Assembly (NCBI GenBank): GCA_041601535.1 | Contig: JBFIHZ010000291.1 | Span: 1 to 5,395, forward strand | DNA: 5,395 nucleotides | From: JBFIHZ01 sp041601535 | GTDB lineage: Bacteria; Pseudomonadota; Gammaproteobacteria; Xanthomonadales; SZUA-36 | Direction of reading: 5' to 3' | Part shown: positions 1 through 5,395 of the stretch, piece by piece | How positions within the stretch are numbered: position 1 is the stretch's first letter | Layout of the letters: each line of letters begins with the position of its first letter | Program-made: the position numbers and the translations under genes | The notes under the pieces: model-generated | Databases searched by the model: none | The model's input: the letters and a program-made list of their open reading frames with translations, nothing else | Told to the model about the DNA's origin: nothing

Positions 1-1
1 C

Positions 2-1849
2 AAGCTGCCCCATCGCTCCACCCGCGGTACGCTGTATGGCGAGCTGGTGGATCCGTCCACCATCTCAGTGGAGTCTTTTACCGAGGCAACGCCACTGGCG
101 CGCCAGGCGATTGAAATACCGCTGGCGCTGCCGCAGACCAAGTCGATTGTCGCCATCAAGGTCAATCTGGATGGGGCATGGCAGGAGGTCGAAGGCGAGC
201 CACCGGTTGTTTACTCCCCGGCGGACAACCCGTTTTCGGAGCTGGAAGTGCGCTACCACTTCTGGCAGAAGCAGTGGAATGTGCAGCAATACCTCAGCGC
301 GGCGACGCGCGACCAGTACAACCTGGTCAACAGCATTGATGGCGATGAGGTGCCCGATTTTGCCGAAGTCACGCTCACGCCCGCCAGCGACCCGTGTGGT
401 GACGGGCAGTTCCAGAACACCTCGTCGTGTGCGCAGATTCGAACCGCCGTTAATTGCGCGCTGAGTGGCGACAGCCACGACCCCGCCAATTATGACCATC
501 GTGTTTATATTGGCCCCGACCATTGGGGCTGCGGACTCGGCTTGGGCACGGTCGGGCCAGCGCCCAACCTCTTTGTGGCGCTGGGTAAGTCGCTGACGCT
601 GGGGTTAACCGGCGCGTTGCATGAGTTGGGGCACAACCTGGGCTTTGAGCATTCCAATGCCCGCGATGGCGCGGGAGGGGCCTTTCAGGAGTACGGCGAT
701 CACTCGTCCATGATGGGTTTTTCCAACGACACCGATTACTACTGGAGGAAGGGCTTCAACGCGGTCCAGCTTTCCCGGTTGGGGCTGATGGACGGCGGCC
801 GCACGCTGCTGGTGCCCTCTGCCGCAAGCAATATGGGTGGCGTGCTGTATTCCACCCACTTTCCGGAAACCGGAGGCCCGGTGACCAAGCTGGTGGAGCT
901 TGGCGGCACGCCCTACTTTCTGGCCTATAAATCGCCGGTGGACCAGACGGTAGCCCTGCAAGCCGACAAGGGCAGCCATGCCTATCCCGGCGCCGTGCCC
1001 ACCTATACCGGGCGCATCATGGTGTATTACCTGGAGCCGGCTGATTTGGGCGGCAATATCAGGCAGAACATGGTCACGCTTGAGGGTTCCGTCGGCGTGG
1101 GCGAGACGCAGATTTTTGGCGGCCACCTGATCCGCGCCGACTGGCAGAATAACGACATGGTGCATTTCTCGGTTGGGCCCTCGCCGCCAACGGCTCCGCC
1201 GCGGCGGCCGGACGTCAAGTCCACCGGTAGCGTGGTGGCTGCCGCCGATGCGGTAAGCCCCACCGATGCCCAGACCACGGAGGCGACCGGGACCTGTGTG
1301 CAGAGTGTGAGTGCGGCGTTTTGCAACGTCGGTGTCGATGAGCTGGAGCTCAGCACCGGCGGCATCCTCAACGATATTTTTGTGCGGCTTAAGGTGAATG
1401 TGCCGCAAGGCGCGCCCATCAATGCTGCCAGCCTGGTGCTGTCGGTGAGCTGGTTATCCCAGCCTGAGTTCGTGGGCGGGGCCGGTTCCATGACCGTGCA
1501 GGTGCAGGCGGAGGACAGCGATAACGCGCCCGCCATCGTCAACTTCTCCAATATGGCGGCGCGCTCGTACACGCTTGCTCAAAGCACGGCATTCCCGGTG
1601 CCACTGCACCTTGCCGACGATGTCTCACTCGACATCACGGCGCTGGTCCAGGCCATGGTGGACCGGCCAGGCTGGGTGGCCGGTAACTACATGCTGCTGA
1701 ACGTGCGCCGCACGGCCGGCAGCGGATCCATCGCCTTCTTCAGCGCCCAGGCCAACCAGCGCGGGGACGTTGCCTACTTCGCCTCACCCCGCGCCATCAT
1801 CGACATCGAACTACCCCCCGAAATCTTCTTCGAACACGGCTTCGAATAA
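2..1849 (+). CDS. Secreted zinc metalloprotease, M11 (gametolysin)-like, with C-terminal DNRLRE-like domain; 5' end outside window
   Basis: The reading frame is open to the left edge, so the gene starts upstream; the in-frame GTG at 47 has no special claim as the start. Residues below are counted from that codon. HELGHNLGFEH (192-202, bases 620-652) is a complete metzincin zinc site HExxHxxGxxH: His192, His196 and His202 bind zinc and Glu193 is the catalytic base. YGDHSSMMG (217-224) then supplies the Met-turn. The WGCGLGLGTVGP segment before the helix and EYGD before the Met-turn resemble peptidase family M11. A proline-rich linker (about 379-390) leads to a beta-rich module (about 415-588). 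Its pattern, including VPQGAPINAASLVLSV and LDITALVQAMVD, resembles DNRLRE/CBM96-type domains of surface proteins. The protein ends PPEIFFEHGFE, which looks like a processing or sorting tail. A signal peptide is expected in the missing N-terminus. The likely role is extracellular or surface proteolysis; the substrate is unknown. The zinc protease call is firm, while M11 and DNRLRE are by resemblance. Confidence 0.86.
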   Translation, partial: KLPHRSTRGTLYGELVDPSTISVESFTEATPLARQAIEIPLALPQTKSIVAIKVNLDGAWQEVEGEPPVVYSPADNPFSELEVRYHFWQKQWNVQQYLSAATRDQYNLVNSIDGDEVPDFAEVTLTPASDPCGDGQFQNTSSCAQIRTAVNCALSGDSHDPANYDHRVYIGPDHWGCGLGLGTVGPAPNLFVALGKSLTLGLTGALHELGHNLGFEHSNARDGAGGAFQEYGDHSSMMGFSNDTDYYWRKGFNAVQLSRLGLMDGGRTLLVPSAASNMGGVLYSTHFPETGGPVTKLVELGGTPYFLAYKSPVDQTVALQADKGSHAYPGAVPTYTGRIMVYYLEPADLGGNIRQNMVTLEGSVGVGETQIFGGHLIRADWQNNDMVHFSVGPSPPTAPPRRPDVKSTGSVVAAADAVSPTDAQTTEATGTCVQSVSAAFCNVGVDELELSTGGILNDIFVRLKVNVPQGAPINAASLVLSVSWLSQPEFVGGAGSMTVQVQAEDSDNAPAIVNFSNMAARSYTLAQSTAFPVPLHLADDVSLDITALVQAMVDRPGWVAGNYMLLNVRRTAGSGSIAFFSAQANQRGDVAYFASPRAIIDIELPPEIFFEHGFE

Positions 1850-1852
1850 TTT

Positions 1853-1945
1853 TGGGGTCAGAGTCAGGTGCCAGAGTCGGCACCTGGCCCTTGCCGGGCA
1901 TTACAGTTTTATCAATGCTGACTCTGGCACCAGACTCTGATCCCA
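1853..1945. repeat. 93-bp inverted-repeat element, MITE/REP-like
   Basis: The left arm (1853-1882) and right arm (1916-1945) are inverted copies of 30 nt, differing only at arm positions 5, 14 and 27, around a 33-nt centre. Each arm carries the heptamer CAGAGTC twice with a 13-nt period: 1859-1865 and 1872-1878 on the plus strand, and 1920-1926 and 1933-1939 on the minus strand. The outer end TGGGGTCAGAGTC is one I recall near REP-associated/IS200-like transposase genes in proteobacteria, but I cannot verify that here. There is no ORF of note inside, so the element would be non-autonomous. It starts three bases after the protease stop and could fold as a long stem in the 3' UTR. It lacks a following T-run, so it is not a classical intrinsic terminator, although it may still protect the mRNA 3' end or slow polymerase. 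Confidence 0.75.
1865..1886 (+). repeat. Local perfect hairpin inside the inverted-repeat element
   Basis: CAGGTGCC (1865-1872) pairs perfectly with GGCACCTG (1879-1886) around the 6-nt loop AGAGTC. This 8-bp stem uses left-arm bases that would otherwise pair with the right arm, so it is mutually exclusive with the full-length cruciform or long stem. The right arm has no equally good local hairpin, which makes the element asymmetric. Confidence 0.6.
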
Positions 1946-2050
1946 TAACTTTTACACCGCCAGGTGAGTGTTTTGCCGATCTCGTCGCACTATATAAGTA
2001 AGGAGGCAACAAACTCGCTTGCTCAATCCGTGGTGGATCAGGCAGGCCAA

Positions 2051-2056
2051 AAGGAA
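2051..2056 (+). promoter_or_regulatory. Shine-Dalgarno site supporting the ATG at 2063
   Basis: AAGGAA lies six bases before the ATG at 2063. This decides the start of the 156-residue protein against the upstream in-frame GTG codons at 1964, 2030 and 2033, none of which has an SD at normal distance. A stronger-looking AGGAGG at 2001-2006 has no ATG, GTG or TTG at proper spacing in this frame. Confidence 0.6.
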
Positions 2057-2062
2057 ACCATC

Positions 2063-2533
2063 ATGGATTATTTGCCTTTTGAAACTGAGCTGCAGCGCCG
2101 CATAGATCAATCAAGACAATGGCTGGCTACCAATCCCGATGATGCCATCGATATCCGCTTCCGGGATTATTCCTGGACCGCCCGGCCCATTGCATTTCTC
2201 GATTCGCCACAGCGGGTCGAGCGCTACGGTGTGGGCTTTGAGTTGACGCTCAATAACGAAGTGCTGGCGGTCAAGGTGCGGCTGAACGTGCGCATTCAGC
2301 CGAAACCGAACTTGGAGGCCACCTTCAACCTGTCGCCCTACGTGGTGATTTACGCGGTGGACCAGAACACCCATGCGGACGATGCCATTACCTGGGTCAA
2401 TATCGACTCAGAACACAGCCTGCAGCAACTGGCCGGCCTGTCCATTGCCCAGTGGCACCAGCACTGGCTGCAGTGGGCGCTGAATGGCCGCAATACCGGC
2501 AAGGTATTTGAACCGCGCATGCAGGTGGCCTGA
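2063..2533 (+). CDS. Hypothetical protein, 156 aa, no recognised family
   Basis: I do not recognise this protein. The start at 2063 is chosen for its AAGGAA site; a GTG start at 1964 would add 33 residues of unremarkable sequence in the leader region. The predicted product begins MDYLPFETELQRRIDQS and has no signal peptide, no long hydrophobic run and no cysteine, so it is probably cytoplasmic and soluble. The N-terminal part looks helical (about 6-22). The middle (about 30-115) alternates hydrophobic and polar residues as in a beta sheet, with segments such as VGFELTLNNEVLAVKVRLNV and YVVIYAV. The C-terminal part (about 122-145) is tryptophan- and histidine-rich (IAQWHQHWLQWAL) and probably helical. 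Codon use is GC-rich like its neighbours and the length is sensible, so it is very likely a real gene. The gap to the next gene is 74 bases, and neither neighbour suggests a function. Confidence 0.75.
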   Translation: MDYLPFETELQRRIDQSRQWLATNPDDAIDIRFRDYSWTARPIAFLDSPQRVERYGVGFELTLNNEVLAVKVRLNVRIQPKPNLEATFNLSPYVVIYAVDQNTHADDAITWVNIDSEHSLQQLAGLSIAQWHQHWLQWALNGRNTGKVFEPRMQVA

Positions 2534-2607
2534 CGGGCCCACTCCGGTCGGGGATGATGCACCGGCAAGCGCTATACAGCGGCTAACCCTTCTGTGAAAA
2601 TCACCTC

Positions 2608-3210
2608 ATGCGCACGCGCGGCAAAATCACCCACTGGAACAGGGACAAAGGCTATGGCTTTATCACCCCGGCCACGGGTGCCAAACAGGTGTTTGTGCAC
2701 ATCCGTGCGTTCAGCCGGCGGGATCATCAGCCGGCGGTAAATCAGCAGGTTTCGTTCGTACTGTCCACCGACAAACAAGGCCGGCCCTGCGCGGCGCGTG
2801 TGCTGCTGGCCAGCGATGCCATGCCCGGCCTGTCGGTCAACAAGAGCACTGCCTTGATGGCCGGAGCGCTGGTGTTTCTGCTGCTGGTGGCGGTCGCGGC
2901 GGTGGTGGGGCCGTTACCGCTGGAGGTGCTGTGGCTGTACCTGGTGGCCAGCATGCTGACCTATCTGATTTACTACTTTGATAAATCCGCCGCGCAAACG
3001 GGCAAATGGCGCACGCAGGAAAGCACGCTGCACAGCCTGGCGCTGCTGGGTGGCTGGCCGGGTGCGATGGTGGCGCAGCAGGTGTTCCGTCACAAAACCA
3101 GCAAGGCGTCGTTCCGTGCGGTGTTCTGGGCCACCGTGGTGATCAATTGTGCGCTGCTGGCCTGGTTGTTTACCGATGCCGGCCGTGCCGCCCTGCAGCA
3201 AATGCTATGA
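2608..3210 (+). CDS. Cold-shock domain / DUF1294 fusion membrane protein
   Basis: This 200-residue protein has two parts. Residues 1-67 form a cold-shock (CSD, OB-fold) domain with RNP1-like KGYGFI (14-19) and RNP2-like VFVHI (28-32), the surfaces that bind single-stranded RNA or DNA. Residues 80-190 form a DUF1294 domain. Hydrophobic segments lie at about 81-101, 105-124 and 171-188, with a weaker one around 143-158. The family's conserved motifs are YYFDKSAA (122-129), WRTQESTLH (134-142), GGWPGA (148-153) and RHKTSKASFR (161-170). The CSD-DUF1294 fusion is a known architecture in proteobacteria; its function is unestablished, but a membrane-held nucleic-acid-binding domain facing the cytoplasm is the natural reading. 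The ATG at 2608 is required to keep the first CSD strand, yet it has no clear Shine-Dalgarno sequence; the bases just before it read TCACCTC. The gene converges with the oxidoreductase gene 53 bases downstream. Confidence 0.93.
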   Translation: MRTRGKITHWNRDKGYGFITPATGAKQVFVHIRAFSRRDHQPAVNQQVSFVLSTDKQGRPCAARVLLASDAMPGLSVNKSTALMAGALVFLLLVAVAAVVGPLPLEVLWLYLVASMLTYLIYYFDKSAAQTGKWRTQESTLHSLALLGGWPGAMVAQQVFRHKTSKASFRAVFWATVVINCALLAWLFTDAGRAALQQML

Positions 3211-3263
3211 GTTCTGCGCCAGGACCACACCCCTCCGTGCCGCCTGCCTGATCAGCCTGCCGT

Positions 3264-5395
3264 TCAGGCCGCCTTGCTGAGGCCCGGTTCACTACCGCTT
3301 TTGCCGGCCAGCAGCGCTTTGCGCCTTTGGGCATAGCGGGTCATGGCCGCTTGTTTGACCGGTCCGTAGCCGCGGATCATGTCGGGCAGGCTGGCCAGTT
3401 CGATGGCGCGATCCAGGGTGCTGGCGTCCAGTTCGCGGCACAGGCGTTCCACGGTGGCGAAATACTCTGCCGCCAGCGCGCGTTCCTGGCGGCGCTCGGC
3501 GGTGTAGCCAAAGGGGTCAGCCCAGCTGCCGCGCAGCCCTTTGAGTTTCGCCAGCAGGCGGAAGGCCACGAATACCCACGGACCAAATCGCCGCTTGGCC
3601 GGCCGGCCGGTGCGTGAATCGGTGCGCGACAGCAGCGGCGGTGCCAGCCAGACGCGGAGTTTTTTCAGATTGGAGAACTGCTGCGCCAGCGAGGCCATGA
3701 ACTCAGCCGAGGCATAATGCCGTGCCACCTCGTATTCATCCTTGTAGGCCATCAGCTTGTAGGCATTGACCGCCACAGCGCGCACCAGCGGTTCGCCCTG
3801 CGGGCCGAAAGGCCGGCTGGCACGGCGTGCGCTGTCGACCAGCGCCCGGTAGCGGTTGGCATAGGCATCGTTCTGATACTGAATAAGTTCCTGTGCGTAC
3901 AGTTTGACCAGGTCTTCGCCGGACCGGGCGGGCGGTGCGCCGATGGCCAGCGGCTGGCGCAGGCCGGCCGCCAGTTCAACGGCTGTCATGTCCACCGCGG
4001 CCAGCCGGCCCCAGTTGAACGCGCGCCGGTTGAGCTCACCGGCAAACGGCAGGCTGTCGATGGCAGCCTGCAGTGCATATTGCGACAGCGGCAGCAGGCC
4101 TTGCTGCCAGGCGTAGCCCACGATCAGCGTGTTGGCCGCCACGGTCGTTCCAAACAGGCCCTCGGCCAGGCGCGCGGCCGCCAGGCTAAACCCTTTGTTG
4201 TCGCTGCGTTTCAGCAGGTTGTCGATCATGCTGCTGGCCGGCAGGCTGGCATCGCGGTTGGTAATGGCATCAGCGGTGGGGGCAAGGTCTGTGTTGATCA
4301 CCACCGTGCTGCGTTGGCCCGCCAGCTTGTTCAGCGAATCGGGGCTGCTGGCGGCAACCACGTCGGTGGCCAGCAGCAGGTCGGCCGCGCCATCGGCAAT
4401 ACGCACCGCGGGAATCTGTCCGGCGTGCTGGCCCAGCCGCACCTGGCTGAACACCGCACCGTTTTTTTGCGCCAGGCCGGTAAAGTCGAGCACGGTGGAA
4501 GCCAGGCCATCCAGGTGCGCGGCCGAGCCCAGCAACGCGCCGGTGGTCAGCACGCCCAGGCCGCCAATGCCGGCAATGTAAATATTGAACGGCCCGCTGA
4601 GCGGCGCGGCCAACGGTTGCGGCAGGGCGCTGAAGCGCTCGTTCTCCACCGCCTGGATCTGCGACTGGTCCGGCTTGCGCCGTTGCGCGCCTTCTACTTC
4701 CACAAAGCTGGGGCAAAAGCCTTTCACGCAGGAAAAATCGGTGTTGCAGGCCGACTGGTTGATGCGGCGTTTGGTGCCGTACGCCGTGGGCAGGGGTTCA
4801 ATGGCAATACAGCTGGACTGGGTGGCGCAGTCACCGCAGCCCTCGCACACCCGTTCATTGATAAACAACTGCCTGCTGGCCGGGGCCAGCGTGCCGCGCT
4901 TGCGCCGCCGGCGCTTCTCGGTGGCACAGGTCTGCTCGTAGACGATGGCGGTCACGCCCTGGATGTCGCGCAGTTCTTTTTGCACCGCGTCCAGTTCATC
5001 GCGATGATGCAGGCGCAGTTTGCCTGAGCCGGTCGGTCGTTGGCCAGCCCATTTCGTGGGGTCGTCGCTGACCAGCCGCACATCCACCACACCCTCGGCG
5101 CGCAACTGGGTGACGATGCGCACCGGGTCCGGGCTGCCCTCGGCGGGCTGGCCGCCGGTCATGGCCACGGCGTCATTGAACAGGACCTTGAAGGTGATAT
5201 TGGAGCGGGCCGCAACCGCCGCGCGCACGGCCAGTACGCCACTGTGCTGGTAAGTACCATCGCCGAGGTTCTGGAAAATATGCCGGGTTTTGGAAAAGCG
5301 CTCCGCCCCCACCCATTGCATGCCCTCGCCGCCCATGTGGCTGAAGGTGGTGGTTTTCAGGTTCGGCTCGGACAGCGCCATCACGTGGCAGCCAA
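3264..5395 (-). CDS. Fused indolepyruvate ferredoxin oxidoreductase (IorAB-type), C-terminal part; 5' end outside window
   Basis: The frame runs open through the right edge (reading GCHVMALSEPN), so this is the C-terminal portion of a protein usually around 1,150-1,200 residues long; GTG 5384 and ATG 5381 are internal. Residues are counted from 5384. The family catalyses CoA-dependent oxidative decarboxylation of arylpyruvates such as indole-3-pyruvate to aryl-acetyl-CoA and CO2, passing electrons to ferredoxin. Residues 14-115 are the thiamine-diphosphate domain, with GDGTYQHSG (41-49) and NDAVAMTGGQ (70-79). Residues 175-230 are an iron-sulfur region: C180-x2-C183-x2-C186-x5-C192, then C213, C219 and C224-P. 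Residues 266 to about 455 form the gamma (IorB-like) domain, with a glycine loop GIGGLG (272-277). Residues from about 495 to 690 match the DUF6537-type tail (NAYKLMAYKDEYEVAR, KRRFGPWVF, DPFGYTAERR). All expected landmarks are intact. The substrate is inferred from the family and could be another aryl or branched 2-oxoacid. Confidence 0.92.
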   Translation of the reverse strand, partial: GCHVMALSEPNLKTTTFSHMGGEGMQWVGAERFSKTRHIFQNLGDGTYQHSGVLAVRAAVAARSNITFKVLFNDAVAMTGGQPAEGSPDPVRIVTQLRAEGVVDVRLVSDDPTKWAGQRPTGSGKLRLHHRDELDAVQKELRDIQGVTAIVYEQTCATEKRRRRKRGTLAPASRQLFINERVCEGCGDCATQSSCIAIEPLPTAYGTKRRINQSACNTDFSCVKGFCPSFVEVEGAQRRKPDQSQIQAVENERFSALPQPLAAPLSGPFNIYIAGIGGLGVLTTGALLGSAAHLDGLASTVLDFTGLAQKNGAVFSQVRLGQHAGQIPAVRIADGAADLLLATDVVAASSPDSLNKLAGQRSTVVINTDLAPTADAITNRDASLPASSMIDNLLKRSDNKGFSLAAARLAEGLFGTTVAANTLIVGYAWQQGLLPLSQYALQAAIDSLPFAGELNRRAFNWGRLAAVDMTAVELAAGLRQPLAIGAPPARSGEDLVKLYAQELIQYQNDAYANRYRALVDSARRASRPFGPQGEPLVRAVAVNAYKLMAYKDEYEVARHYASAEFMASLAQQFSNLKKLRVWLAPPLLSRTDSRTGRPAKRRFGPWVFVAFRLLAKLKGLRGSWADPFGYTAERRQERALAAEYFATVERLCRELDASTLDRAIELASLPDMIRGYGPVKQAAMTRYAQRRKALLAGKSGSEPGLSKAA

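Noticed and set aside
47..49. GTG as true start of the protease
   Set aside because: The frame is open to the left edge and reads through plausible protein sequence (TLYGELVDP) before it. There is no SD, and starting here would leave an exported enzyme without a signal peptide.
605..1408. 267-codon open frame on the minus strand inside the protease gene
   Set aside because: It overlaps the zinc-site coding region and has a shadow-like His/Arg/Gly-rich composition with no domain. The plus-strand frame carries the complete HExxHxxGxxH site.
1971..1998. Candidate promoter with TATAAG (1993-1998) and TTTTGC (1971-1976), 16-base spacer
   Set aside because: The TATATAAG patch stands out in GC-rich DNA and lies sensibly before ATG 2063, but the -35 match is poor, so a promoter cannot be claimed from sequence alone.
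1964..2062. GTG 1964 as start of the 189-residue version of the unknown protein
   Set aside because: There is no SD at suitable distance, and the added 33 residues are coded by the less GC-biased leader DNA just beyond the repeat. ATG 2063 has AAGGAA at proper spacing.
2001..2105. Possible leader peptide from TTG 2019 behind AGGAGG at 2001-2006
   Set aside because: It would be a 28-codon frame with a rare start codon 12 bases from the SD, ending inside the next gene. Nothing in the composition (no run of one amino acid, no attenuator) supports it.
3207..3251. Tiny frame starting ATGA-overlapped with the stop of the CSD-DUF1294 gene
   Set aside because: It has only 14 codons, is Pro-rich and low in information, and has no sign of selection or function; the overlap is probably chance.
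3246..3269. Stem GCCTGA/TCAGGC between the convergent genes as a shared terminator
   Set aside because: It has only 6 bp with a 12-nt loop and no T-run on either strand, and it overlaps the oxidoreductase stop codon. This is not convincing as an intrinsic terminator.
3717..5027. 436-codon open frame on the plus strand inside the oxidoreductase gene
   Set aside because: It is antisense to a gene with clear TPP, Fe-S and gamma-domain motifs. Its product is rich in Arg, Gly, His, Gln and Ala with no recognisable domain, as expected of a shadow frame in GC-rich DNA.
1..5395. CRISPR array, tRNA/rRNA, phage, toxin-antitoxin or defence system
   Set aside because: I looked for spaced direct repeats, tRNA arms and hallmark domains on both strands and found none. 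The only repeated structure is the element at 1853-1945.

Overview
The window is GC-rich bacterial DNA with dense coding and strong third-position G/C bias. The gene content fits a gammaproteobacterium, possibly of the Lysobacterales/Xanthomonadales or Wenzhouxiangella type. The clues are a cold-shock/DUF1294 fusion protein, a fused indolepyruvate:ferredoxin oxidoreductase with a DUF6537-type tail, and an exported protease ending in an 'IF..GFE' tail. I recall that tail as frequent in secreted proteins of those lineages. The assignment is inference; no rRNA or tRNA is present to anchor it.

Layout: (1) bases 2-1849 (+) hold the 3' part of a secreted metzincin-type zinc protease, probably peptidase family M11 (gametolysin-like), with a C-terminal DNRLRE-like beta domain. 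Its 5' end lies outside the window. (2) Bases 1853-1945 hold a 93-bp inverted-repeat element with two 30-nt arms matching at 27 of 30 positions. It looks like a small non-autonomous mobile or REP-like element and begins three bases after the protease stop codon. (3) Bases 2063-2533 (+) encode an unrecognised soluble 156-residue protein. (4) Bases 2608-3210 (+) encode a 200-residue protein joining an N-terminal cold-shock domain to a DUF1294 membrane domain. (5) Bases 3264-5395 (-) hold the C-terminal part of a fused 2-oxoacid (indolepyruvate) ferredoxin oxidoreductase, converging on gene 4 and running off the right edge.

The genes do not look like one pathway. The three plus-strand genes are separated by gaps of 213 and 74 bases, and the first gap is filled largely by the repeat element, so they are unlikely to form a tight operon. 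The oxidoreductase is on the opposite strand and belongs to arylpyruvate (aromatic amino acid) catabolism. I found no CRISPR array, RNA gene, phage gene, toxin-antitoxin pair or defence cassette. The points most worth a second look are the inverted-repeat element, the C-terminal tail of the protease, and the unknown 156-residue protein.
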